From Chondrosia reniformis (lineage: Eukaryota; Porifera; Demospongiae; Chondrillida; Chondrillidae), in contig OX359195.1 of NCBI GenBank assembly GCA_947172415.1, positions 8,115,001 through 8,179,000 on the forward strand: DNA of 64,000 nt, in the 5' to 3' direction. Under the pieces are notes generated by a model. The model had not been told where the DNA came from. It ran no database searches and saw only the letters and a program-made list of their open reading frames with translations. The number at the start of each line of letters is the position of its first letter. The first letter of the stretch is position 1. The translations under genes and the position numbers were made by a program. Positions 13,574 through 26,500 of this stretch are shown here, one piece after another.

Positions 13574-13915
13574 GGAGAAAGGGTGGGGGATAGGGTGACG
13601 GAACGAGGATGGGGATAGGGTGAGGGATAGGGTGACGGAACGAGGATGGGGATAGGGTGGGGGATAGGGTGAGGGATAGGGTGACGGAACGAGGATGGGG
13701 ATAGGGTGGGGGATAGGGTGACGGAACGAGGATGGGGATAGGGTGGGGGATAGGGTGACGGAACGAGGATGGGGATAGGGTGGGGGATAGGGTGACGGAA
13801 CGGGGATGGGGATAGGGTGGGGGATAGGGAGGGGGATAGGGTGAGGGATAGGGATAGGGAGGGGGGATAGGGTGAGGGATAGGGATGGGCGATAAGGAGG
13901 GGGATAGGGTGTAGG
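13574..13915. repeat. G-rich minisatellite with ATAGGG core
   Basis: Tandem array built from GGGATAGGGTG blocks separated by GACGGAACGAGGAT; the compound unit is about 39 bp and its right end degrades. The + strand is dense in G-runs of 3-6 and could fold as G-quadruplexes. It produces a spurious Pro/Ser/His-rich frame on the minus strand. Confidence 0.85.
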
Positions 13916-14318
13916 GAATAGGGTTTCTCCCTTACAATCCATGCAAGCTATATGTACGTACGTACATAGAATGTTCACTTTGCTATGTAGTACAATCTTC
14001 CAGAGATTTATATATATATATATCAGACATAATATTATAATAATAATAATATAATACAAAACCACAAAACCACATTTTGAATTATGAAAAAAACCATTAA
14101 ATAACACACATCATGAGTTAATAAAGATTGCACTAAAGTTAGTTTATATATTTTGTATGCTTGTTTTTTAAAATTGCATGAACTATGCCTGCAATATTCC
14201 TATATTTAGTAACACATTAAATAATTCACTATGGGATGGCAAAATGGATGCCTCAAATTTTAATTTACAAAAGTCATCATACATATTGAACAATGCTTAG
14301 TAAGTGGTATTGGTACTG

Positions 14319-14855
14319 TACGTACATACATACACATTCCTTCAGTCTTAATTTACAGTGCTAAAAATTTCTTCTAGCGTTTCAAATGAAGAAATGTCAA
14401 TAATTAGAATATCTAATCTCCAGCAAGTATGTATATAGTATTAGTGTATTCAGATCAATGTGAGCTACTACTTACTTTGACGTTAGGGAAGACAGGTAAA
14501 TGTCTAAAAAGCTGATATATTTTCTCAATATATTGACAGATTCCAAAACAAAAATGTTCTTCAAACCTATGTCCATACAGTAATACAGTACAATTATAAT
14601 ACACATACTGTGCACAGTAATAACAGAGTACATACATACTATGCAGAGTAATAATACAGTACAATTATAATACACATACTGTGCAAAGTAATATTATATT
14701 ATAATTATAAAATGCATACATACATATGAACCCTTTAACGTGTACGTACATACATACATACACATTTCTTCAGTTTCAATTTACAGTGCTAAAAATTCTT
14801 CTAGCAAATGAAACCTCAATAATTAGAATATCCAATCTCCAGTAGGTACAATAAT
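14319..14855. repeat. Two diverged copies of a 110-bp sequence flanking a PIGL exon
   Basis: About 14319-14431 and 14742-14855 share GTACGTACATACATACACAT, TTTACAGTGCTAAAAATT and AATAATTAGAATATC in the same order and orientation, with small indels. The copies bracket the last identified PIGL exon (14472-14566). A second short duplication of about 50 bp lies between them (about 14579-14630 and 14648-14695). No element family was recognised. Confidence 0.7.
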
Positions 14856-17183
14856 GTACATATTTATGAGATGGTGCATTTGTTTACATACATATAATAG
14901 AGCGTGGAGTAAATAAAGACAGGATGTTTGGATAAATAACACCACAAAAATATATTCACAAGGTTGTGGGAGACTGTGGGGTTAATCCTTGTTATTATAG
15001 AGAAGCCATATCTAAATATAGTGTTTCCATGGCAACATTAAGGTATGATGTTATCTACACCACTTTCAAAACAGGTTTTAATTTCATCAAGATCATTAGC
15101 TTTCCAAATATGTAAACAAGTCTCCTGATGTCAGACTTAGGAACAATACTCAGTCTGCTCAAATTCCTAGCCCATCCCAAGTCCCAAGTGAGCCAACCAG
15201 TGCTAGTCTGTCATGTCTGTCAAGTGGGGAAATGTGAATAAGAAATGTATTCTTATCCAAAGCTCCTGACCAACTGTTATTTAATTATGTACATACTATA
15301 GTAGCTTAATTGTATTCATAGGTGAGATTAGGCTGTTTAAATGCTAATTTACATTTATAAATAAATTGTCCAATCAGATACATGAATATTCTAACACACC
15401 ATTTAACTTACATGCTACATCTACTTTGGAATAAGAAACTAAACCTAGTGAGAGTGCTTTGGATGAGGATACAAGAGTGTTCTCCTTTTACTTCTCTTCT
15501 TCTCCACTGGGCCAGTATATGCAATATACGTAATATACACTCATGTGCACATGCATACAGAATGGTCATAGGTTCAGTGAATACTCCCCAACTCACTGGG
15601 TACAGCATGCCTGTCCATTCTAATTAGCTCTTCAACTGATTTGTGGGTTTGTATGTGATTGACATGGCCAGACACCCCAAAACTGTCAAATGTCACCAAC
15701 TTTGCCACAGGTAGGAGGAAGAGGGAAACGAGGAGAAGAGTAAAGAGCGTGTGCATGGCAAGGAGGAGAATGTATGAATACAAGAGAGGAGATGTAGTAG
15801 GAAGTGGGCAACTACACAGTTCACCTCTGAGATGACTTCTACCTACTCAATCCAGAATCTTGCTCCTAAAGAGCATTGTATTGTGTGGCAAAAGGACACT
15901 CATTATTAACTTCCTCTATAAACCCTACCCATCTATGGAAGTGGTTTGCCCATTGAGATTGACCAATGGTTGAAGGCAAGTGTCATGTGACTTCATGTGA
16001 CAGAAGTCAGGAATTCCTTGATTACTACAATGATATTCATAGCAGTTAGAAGCCACACTTATGGCATCCATATCTTAGAATTATTGTTACAAAAATGAAG
16101 GCAAAACTGCCACAATAATAAACTGATTTCAAAACTAAAATTAAACTTCCAACATTCAATTCATATATAGTATCATATCTACTATCTATAAATACATGCA
16201 TAGCGTATTCATAGCCTAAAAACTACCTTGGTTAGCCTTTGACATGAGTAAAATTGAAACTGAACTCACGGTGTCAATTTGAAATTGTGCAACAGCCTCC
16301 ATAACGTACTGCAGTATCCTTGTCTTGTCCCAGATAACATTTGGGTCATCTTGAAGTTGTCTATTTAATGTGGAAAGGTTTATCTCTCTTGCATGCAACA
16401 CCTACTGAATAAGCCCCGCCTTCAGTAACTTAATGCATGTCACTGAAGACTTACAGGTCATCAATAATGTGGACACATTGAGGGGAAATCCCTAGGAGAT
16501 TACAGCTGCTATAAAGCTCCTTCGACCTTACTGCTCCCTGTCCATAGAAATTACCTAGAGCAAACAATCTCTGTGATTTAACATCATAAAACGAATCTAC
16601 ACTTCCCTCTGTTCAAAACTACAACTTCTGAAATATCAAAGAAAGTATGTATATATTCAATATAATTTTTAAGTGCACCATGTGCATTGCACACTAGGGC
16701 GAGAGTATGCCCCATGCAGCACTATACAAGAAAGTAAAAAGCTAAAAAATGCTATAAAAGAACACTGTTGCAGAACAGACAAACACATTAATAAATCAAT
16801 TCAGTACAAAATGACAGTACTTATATGTAGCCCACTGATGCAGTGATGCAGTGAAATATTTCTTTCTTTTTTTCTATCGCCAATATGGGTGCACGTGATA
16901 TACCTTTAGCTATGAATACATTGCCGAAAAAGGCGCATTCGCTCAAACCTTTAGAGAGACACAAGATGTGTGCCGTCTTGTCTTTTGAGCGCGCACAAGA
17001 AGACAACATGGGACCGAAGAACATGCATTCGTCGTCCGGATGGGAAGTGACCAACAGAACTCTTCCACTGAAGTACTTGTTGCATTTTCGTGAATTATAC
17101 CATAATAGCAGCATCGATATGACAATTACCAGAGCAATCCAAGCTGGAAGTACAGAGCTAAACTGAACTATTGATCCGCTCAT
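14472..17183 (-). CDS. PIGL: N-acetylglucosaminyl-phosphatidylinositol de-N-acetylase
   Basis: Exons 16949-17183, 16455-16554, 16270-16360, 15597-15699 and 14472-14566 join in frame to 207 aa. The enzyme removes the acetyl group from GlcNAc-PI, the second step of GPI-anchor synthesis, on the cytosolic face of the ER. Residues about 11-28 form one hydrophobic anchor, followed by HPDDE (48-52), the zinc-binding motif of this family, then the GNFYGQG turn, and GVSGHVNH, which carries the third metal ligand. NILRKYISFLD matches the late conserved block. The reading ends with LTSK and a TAA that overlaps a perfect donor (AA followed by GTAAGT). The human protein is 252 aa, so either this copy is about 45 aa short or a last exon further left was not found. 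Intron 1 contains a LINE 3' fragment. Confidence 0.9.
16660..16795 (-). mobile_element. LINE 3'-end fragment (same family as 56.0 kb)
   Basis: On the minus strand this matches the 3' end of the element at 56725-56865: TTTTTACTTTCTTG, then GTGCTGCATGGGGCATACTC, then GTGTGCAATGCACATGGTG. It is a severely 5'-truncated non-LTR retrotransposon copy within PIGL intron 1, antisense-neutral because it lies in the host gene's own orientation. Confidence 0.75.
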
Positions 17184-17541
17184 TTTAGACTTCCATTTTT
17201 ATTGCGTAATCAATATCCGAGAAAAAAGAGAAAAAAAGGTTTATAGCTAGACAAAAAGAAAAAAATGGAAAATATATACATATAGGATTTGATTTTCTAT
17301 GTAATTCGTGGTTATAAATTAAATGGCGGTGGTATTGTATTAGAGTTTCGGTCTTGTCATATATAGCTGGATGTGATGGATGACAGTATACCTGTTGATA
17401 TTCTGCGTGGATTGAATAATGTAATCCATACTGCACTAATCTAGCTCAATCTCTAATCATTGTGTACTTCACTGTTTTATTATCCCTTACCACGCGTAGC
17501 CCGTACAATATATTTCAGAGTGTTCCGACTTCCTCGATAAG
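17184..17541. promoter_or_regulatory. Head-to-head promoter of PIGL and the VPS9 gene
   Basis: 358 bp separate the two start codons, so both promoters must overlap or adjoin. The block is AT-rich with an A/G-rich stretch at about 17218-17275. No specific site was recognised. Confidence 0.5.
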
Positions 17542-20500
17542 ATGAAACAGAGCAGTTCCTTTGCGCTTGTCAAGAGTATTAAAAAGTAAGTACGTCAGCA
17601 ATCCTGTTAAGATTCCTTCACCTCAGCCCGCCCACTCTATCTAACCCGACCCACCCTATTGTGCTAGAGAGGTTTCTAAAAGTCTTAACCACATCTGCGG
17701 CTCGACCGACTGCTTTTATTACTGTAATACTGTATTACTGTAATCTTACCACATTCACTCAAATGTATTCCTTATTATCCATTGTGTGACTTGCACCTTT
17801 AGTTTTATTGATATATTTATGGGCAATCAGTCATCTGCTGCTGAACAATCTGAAATGATCAAGCAGTTCATGATGGTAAGTTACCACTTCTGATACATGA
17901 CTCCCATTCTGATACACAACTCCCATTTTGATACATGATTCCCATTCTGATATATGATTCCAATTCTGATACTGATACACGACTCCCATTCTGATACACA
18001 ACTGCCATTCTGATACACGACTCCCATTCTGATACACAACTGCCATTCTGATACATGACTCCCATTCTGATACATAACTGCCATTCTGATACACGACTCC
18101 TATTCTGATACACAACTGCCATTCTGATACACAACTGCCATTCTGATACATGACTCCCATTCTGATACACAACTGCCATTCTGATACATGACTCCCATTC
18201 TGATACACGACTCCCATTCTGATACACAACTGCCATTCTGATACATGACTCCCATTCTGATACACAACTCCCATTCTGATACACGACTCCCATTCTGATA
18301 CACAACTGCCATTCTGATACATGACTCCCATTCTGATACATAACTGCCATTCTGATACACGACTCCCATTCTGATACATGACTCCCATTCTGATACACAA
18401 CTGCCATTCTGATACACGACTCCCATTCTGATACATGACTCCCATTCTGATACACAACTGCCATTCTGATACATGACTCCCATTCTGATACACGACTCCC
18501 ATTCTGATACACAACTGCCATTCTGATACATGACTCCCATTCTGATACACAACTCCCATTCTGATACACGACTCCCATTCTGATACACAACTGCCATTCT
18601 GATACATGACTCCCATTCTGATACATAACTGCCATTCTGATACACGACTCCCATTCTGATACATGACTCCCATTCTGATACACAACTGCCATTCTGATAC
18701 ACGACTCCCATTCTGATACATGACTCCCATTCTGATACACAACTGCCATTCTGATACATGACTCCCATTCTGATACACGACTCCCATTCTGATACACAAC
18801 TGCCATTCTGATACATGACTCCCATTCTGATACACAACTCCCATTCTGATACACGACTCCCATTCTGATACACAACTGCCATTCTGATACATGACTCCCA
18901 TTCTGATACATAACTGCCATTCTGATACACGACTCCCATTCTGATACATGACTCCCATTCTGATACACAACTGCCATTCTGATACACGACTCCCATTCTG
19001 ATACATGACTCCCATTCTGATACACAACTGCCATTCTGATACATGACTCCCATTCTGATACACGACTCCCATTCTGATACACAACTGCCATTCTGATACA
19101 TGACTCCCATTCTGATACACAACTCCCATTCTGATACACGACTCCCATTCTGATACACAACTGCCATTCTGATACATGACTCCCATTCTGATACATAACT
19201 GCCATTCTGATACACGACTCCCATTCTGATACATGACTCCCATTCTGATACACAACTGCCATTCTGATACACGACTCCCATTCTGATACATGACTCCCAT
19301 TCTGATACACAACTGCCATTCTGATACATGACTCCCATTCTGATACACGACTCCCATTCTGATACACAACTGCCATTCTGATACATGACTCCCATTCTGA
19401 TACACAACTCCCATTCTGATACACGACTCCCATTCTGATACACAACTGCCATTCTGATACATGACTCCCATTCTGATACACAACTGCCATTCTGATACAC
19501 GACTCCTATTCTGGTATAAGGGAAAATCCCATAGCCTAGCCTATATATAGCATGTACAGATGATTTAGATGTTAGATGTAGCCAATCAGTCTGTCTGACC
19601 AGAATCCCACAAGTGTTCTGTGTTCATGTTACTGTCCCTGTTTAGCATCGCCACCCATCCAGATCACTTTGAACTCTTGTATGGCTTGGTGAGGGATAAA
19701 TGGCTGTTTATCAAATACTTATAACAGCAAGCTGTAAGCATAATGTAAAGTATGCAAGAAAATAGTTAAAAATAATAATTAGTATAATAATAGATGAGAT
19801 TTGTAGTTGTTACAGTTGACTTGCTATAACTACGTATAATGTTATTACTACATGATTCTAGACAATTTGTCTAGCACAGGATACAAAAATGTTGATATAA
19901 TGTCCTTTTGTGGACATTTCGCTATCTTACCAATTAGGAAGGTTTGATAACTGTTAAATATCTGGCATACTTCACTAAATAACAATAGAGGAGTGTATTA
20001 GGGGAAGCTGCCAGAGCCACTGCTAAAATTCATTTCTACTCCCTGTAACAGAAACCCTGTCATGCGCACTACACTGATGTTTACATGCCATACATACTAA
20101 CACATACACCGGATGAAAGGAATATATTGCATGCTTTATAAAAACAGTATTCATATTAATCACATGTTTCCTGTTTGATACAAGCCTACACTCTCATGAC
20201 TGGGTCACATGACTGGTCACATGACTGGGTCACATGACTGGGTCACATGTGTTTGTTTGAAGCTACTATATACATCACCAGCCTTATCTGAAACAATACC
20301 TGTGTTATCTCAGCCCTCAAATACATATTATATTGTTGCACCATTCATTGTTATTCAACTACTAAGTCACTTTCAACAATGCATGCAGGGGTCCAATTAC
20401 AGTGGAATCAAGTTGTAATGAAGTTGTGGCCAACAGAAATATTAGTTTCTTGCATTGATAATTCACTACATTGAACATTGTAAAGTAATGCATAAAGGAA

Positions 20501-23500
20501 CTTACAAAGTTGTTTATAGTAATGCAAGGATAGCTTACAATAGCGCTATCCTTTATTGTGGCTCTTTGAATGTTGTTGTCTCAATAATACTTCTGTTTAT
20601 TTTATCAGTTTAAGATCTTCAGATCAAAGTGTTCTGAAAATCATTCATTGTTTATCCTAGTGGATGCTATATCTTTATAAAACTATTGCTTCAGCCATTT
20701 TCTTTTTCATCTTTCAAAGGAGATGCATCATTTGATGTCAGAACACAGCCTTTGGAGAGAAGAGAGTGAAGAAGCATTGCAAGTGGCCATCGAGGCATTA
20801 GAAAGGTCTGTGTTCAATTATCTTTAATTTTAATGAGAAAGTATTGTTTGGCTGTCTGATATCATAACATTGAATACTTCACATTTTCCAGATATTTAAT
20901 GTATAAGATATTTAAAGTGGCATTTTATATTCCATCAACCAACGACTTGGAAATGGTAAGCTGCTACAGATTTGATGTTTTAAAGTAGTCATTTTTTCAT
21001 TTTTCTTTTTCTTTTAGGATTCCAAGTTTTATCATTGTGCCCGCGTACATCACTTCCTGCAACCTCATCATTTGGACATTGAGCATACCTCAATGCATCA
21101 GCTTGTGTTCAGAGCAGCAGCTGATGGTACACTTCCTGTCCTTTTATTTGTACTACTTCCTGTTCTTGCATGTTACCCAGCTAGCCTATTCCTGTTCTTG
21201 CATGTTACCCAGCTAGCCTACTTCCTGTTCTTGCATGTTACCCAACTAGCCTACTTCCTGTTCTTGCATGTTACCTAGCTAGCCTATTCCTGTTCTTGCA
21301 TGTGACCCAGCTAGCCTACTTCCTGTTCTTGCATGTTACCCAACTAGCCTACTTCCTGTTCTTGCATGTTACCCAACTAGCCTACTTCCTGTTCTTGCAT
21401 GTTACCTAGCTAGCCTATTCCTGTTCTTGCATGTGACCCAGCTAGCCTACTTCCTGTTCTTGCATGTTACCCAACTAGCCTACTTCCTGTTCTTGCATGT
21501 TACCCAGCTAGCCTACTTCCTGTTCTTGCATGTTACCCAGCTAGCCTACTTCCTGTTCTTGCATGTTACCTAGCTAGCCTATTCCTGTCTCTTCCACTGC
21601 AGAGCTCCGTCAGCTTGATGCTGAGAGGTTCAAGGCACCCAGAGAGAGGCTTTGCTTCATACTCAATGCTGTTACACTCTTAAGTAGTATCCTTACCACA
21701 TGACACACATGTGACACACTTGTGACACACTTGTGACACACGTGATCTCTGTGTAGGACCATTCCTTATATGGAGTGGTGGTCTCTATACTTTGCACAAT
21801 TACTGTGTAATCATGTTGCGTCAGTTGTCATGTACCAGGGTCATTTTTAGTCTGTTTGGGTGGACGTTTAACCCTTTTGGACCCCTGAGGAATCTATGTG
21901 GAGTGTCTGTGGTTATGTAGGCATGTATACAATCCTTATATCTGTATTATTGTTTTACATTTCCTGCATTCTATTGGATGGTGTGTACATTGCTATATAT
22001 AGTATCCTATTAGCAGACTGAATGCATAGAAATGGTGATGTGGAGGTGTGACATGGGTTGACTTACTTACAGAAATGCCATTCAAACTGTCTCTCTCCTA
22101 CAAACCATAGTAATGTAACATACGTACTAATGAATAAAATGGTTTTATTAACTTAATTTGTGTACATGTATGTGTAATGAGTTAGTTCCTTGGTAGCTAC
22201 TATATACAGGTGGTCACATTAGAGAGCTAGCTACTATATACAGGTGGTCACATTAGAGAGGTAGCTACTATATACAGGTGGTCACATTAGAGAGCTAGCT
22301 ACTATATACAGGTGGTCACATTAGAGAGCTAGCTACTATATACAGGTGATCACATTAGAGAGGTAGCTACTATATACAGGTGGCCACATTAGAGAGGTAG
22401 CTACTATATACAGGTGGTCACATTAGAGAGGTAGCTACTATATACAGGTGATCACATTAGAGAGGTAGCTACTATATACAGGTGGTCACATTAGAGAGGT
22501 AGCTACTATTAAGAAATCATGGTGTAATCACACTATTCAATGATGACCTGATTGAAAATCAGGAGATCTAATGATTTAATTAATTATCTCTATATTACTT
22601 TTAATATGCTCGTTGTTTACTGTTCGAGATCTAGAGTTTGATTCCTTATATTTTTAATGTGATTTTACAAATCAGTGGATTACTTAATTTTGTTAATAAC
22701 TTATAAAGTATTTAATTAAATGTTAGATTAGCAAGTGTTTACAAAGAGACTTTTTGACTGTGTACATAATATTTGTGTCTCTTTTTGGTATATATTAGCT
22801 GTCTATTGATTAAACATATAAATATTAATGTCCAATAGTATTTTAATAGGTGGCTAGAGAGGCAATCACTATTAACAGGCAGTTGCTGGGAAAAGTAGCA
22901 ATTTATGATAACTTTAACTAAATTTCCTGTTAATATAAAGATAGATAGGTAATTTGAAACAGTTGTGGTTTTATACTTGTATGATAACTATGTTTGTGGT
23001 CTGTGGAGTATAATGATGTTTAACATTTATCACTTGATCCAATTCCTCTAAATAAAGACTAAGTCAGTATCAGAAACATCTTTTAATCACTTTTGCCTTG
23101 TTACAAACCTTTATCCTAGCCATTCCACCTCTCTCCTAGACTACATGGTACAGGGTGACTGACATTCCTGTGTATATACTAGTATTGACTTAGTGACTGG
23201 TATAGCTACCTATGTGTTCCATATGGTACTAGTTAGCACATTTTATGAGATCATTGGTATAGGTTTCTGTGGTCATGTTATACAAGTACCCCTTGTACGT
23301 GTTACTTCTGTGAGTAATAATTGTCTTCAATGGGTTTAATTAAGAAGAAATGTGATAAGAAACCAACTTGGTTTAATACAATACCATGTAATGCCTTTAT
23401 AATTATTTCTTCTCATTCCATTTCCTGTCATCTTCTGTGTTAAATATTCTTTAATTTGATTTGATTAATTTATAGGATGAGTAGCCATTTTGTTACTATG

Positions 23501-26500
23501 CCAACCATATTTACTTAACTATGACTTAAGATCTAATAAAACATACATCAGGACAGATACCAGGTACGTAGGGTTCCATGCACTATATGATTTTGAGAGA
23601 GAGAGTAAGAGAAGAGGGAGAGAGAGTAAGAGAAGAGGGAGAGAGAGTAAGAGAAGGAGGAGAGGGAGTAAGAGAAGGAGGAGAGGGAGAGGGAGTAAGA
23701 GAAGGAGGAGAGGGAGTAAGAGAAGAGGGAGAGGAGATAGAGATATATACAAATTATCTTTCTAAGGCTTTGTGTATTGCTGTAGGTGCTGATGATCTCC
23801 TTCCCTACATCATATACACACTGATATTGGCAGCCCCCAGACACGTCTATTCCAACATCAGATACATTCAGCGTTTCCGTCAGCCATCCCAACTGTATTC
23901 GGAAGCAGTGTACTTTCTGACCCAACTGGTGAGTGACTACTGGTGGTAGCCACGCCCACATTCTAGGGTGATTACTGGTGGTACCCCTCTCAGATGTCAC
24001 ATGTCCATCATTCTTGCTGAGCCCAGGTTAATTCCCTTCCAAAATTGTTTACAGTATTTCCTTAGGAATCTCTGGCCCTTTCTCTGGTATGCTACCAACT
24101 GTCCCTTTCTTTCCTGATTGTGTGTGATGCTCCAGTTAGTTCCTAAAGTGTCAGCTTTTCTGCTGGCACTTTGGGATAATCTTTCACTCTTAAGTCACCT
24201 CTAACTAGCTCTGCTATAGTTAACCTCATTCCTGAGCAGTCTTCTCTCTTCAATGATATTGCATTCAGTTATTTGACTGGAAGATTAGATCAAGTGACTA
24301 CCTGAAACGTTATCATTCACAATTCAGTCATTCGAATATAAAGAATATTAACTATCAGAGTTAATTTACTTGTCCAATTAAGAAGACTTTGTAATCATAT
24401 TTAAAGTCTATATTGATACATACGTATACGTATAGGATATGTTTAGCCTTCTAGCAATACTTTATTTAAACAGATATACTAGACTAGGTTATCTAATAAA
24501 TATTATATACTACATTAAAACTGAAATATGGTGGGGTTATGTGCATTCATTAACAATAGTAGTTTCAGCTTCAATTGTGTTACTTCTTAATTTGGTCCCT
24601 CCCATCACCCTCCCCTCTTCTGGTAAGTGGACATCAAGGGAAGATTAATTTAGGGGATCAACTAATTTTTTTCAAAAGTAAAATTAGCTTTTCAAGGGAC
24701 ACACAGAATATGTTTGTCCTTATATGAATGGTTAGTTACACCAAAGTTTTGTTTAAAAGCTAAAATTAATAATATGATTGCTCTTGTAATTGCCCTGGTG
24801 AACCAGCCACTGCTCATAATAATAAAAGCACAAATTGAATAGTGTGTATGCGTATGTATGGTTCAGTACAGCCACCAGCTGATGGCACAAACGCAAGGCA
24901 CTGAATGGGACAACAGCTGAAACTGTCTCAGCTGTTGTCCCCTCTAAAAGGCTCTTAAATTTAAATCTAAATAAATTTCTAATTGAAATGTATACATTGG
25001 TGAATGTTCCAGGGTATGGTCCATGTATTCAGCTGATGTGTAACCAGCTGGTTGTACATGAACCAGCTGAGCTGTGGCCATCAGCTAAGACATAGAACAG
25101 CTGAGATATAGAACAGCTGAGATATAGAACAGCTGAGATATAGAACAGCTGAGATATAGCTACAGCTGACATGATCTTCACTGTAGTGAATGGGCAGTAC
25201 TTCCTTGATAAAGTATAGAGGAAGTGCTATGTCTAGATTATACCTGATTGGGTTGTATTATCTAGATCTATCTACCCTAGTGGCAGGTGTATAGTTCCAG
25301 ATATAATGCAACCTTCTTAGTACCTCAACTATTTGGCCATTGTGGGTCAATTTGTACTGTTCTAAGCACTGTTGACTCCTCTATTATCACTTCAATGGGT
25401 AGGGTCACCCCTTAAATGAAGCCACGAGAATGCACCAACATGCCACCTTCTAGGACCTTTATATATACTGTATGTATATGTAATATGGCATGTATATATA
25501 TGTAAATCTATATCATTGCATGTATGCATGTACAGTGTAGATTTATATGTGAATTATATATATAATATGTACTAAAACTGTGTATGTTACTGTGTATATA
25601 CATATGAATATGTTTAATTTTGTTTTACATAGGAAAGTGCTGTAGTATTTGTTGAGACCATTAATCACAGTGTGTTGACAATAAGTGAAGAGGAATACAT
25701 CAGGTGAACTGTCCAATGTAATTTCTGCAGATGCAAAGGAAGTGCTATATATAGCACTTCCTTTTGAATTTGAATGATTACCTAGAAGCTTGGGGGTCCA
25801 TGTGCTCAATGAAGTGATAGTGTACACCTTTTACTGTTTACTTATTCACACCACAAATTATTACACTGACACTACCATCAATAGCCTTTGATTTTGTCCA
25901 TCCCTCATTGGGCATTTGTAGCTGTTTTTGGTAACCAAGCAACCAGTTTGTGGTAAGGTTTTATTTCCAAGTGCTACTGGATCACCCTTAAATTGTGCAA
26001 CCATCTTCCCAAAGTCCTCACTTGTTGAGTTTCTGGGAATGTGTTCTGTAAACTTGTTCTTGTTGTGTTTCTCTTGTATTGGGACAGTTGTTGCCTGTCT
26101 TGGGGGGTGGGGGAGGGAACTAGCTTATGGGAGCTGCAGAGGATACTGTGAGAGTTTTTGTTGAAACTGTTCTTTCTTATGAAAGTATTCACATGTAAAT
26201 GTATGGCAAGCAGCCATAGGAACAACTGTATCACGACTAATAAATGAATAATATACTTGTATGTCCATTCATGTATTTTTATAATTTCAAGATTTGGAAT
26301 TTCACTTTTTCTACACTCTTAACTGTTATACATTTTACTACGTAATTGAGGGTGCTGTAAGCCTTAATTGGAGAAACATCTCTCCCACCCACTCATTTCC
26401 AATCCTGTACCAGTTGAAGAATGGTTGGACTGAAGATTTCACCCTTGTGGTTTCCTTAAGCTAGATTGACTGGGAACTACCACAAGCACTTTTCTATTAC

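Noticed and set aside
17831-19500. Three overlapping minus-strand open frames of 466-550 codons
   Set aside because: They are the same 19-bp repeat read in three frames; the region is an intron of the VPS9 gene on the other strand.
17889-19515. CRISPR-like regular spacing of short repeats
   Set aside because: Units are directly adjacent with no unique spacers, in an animal intron.
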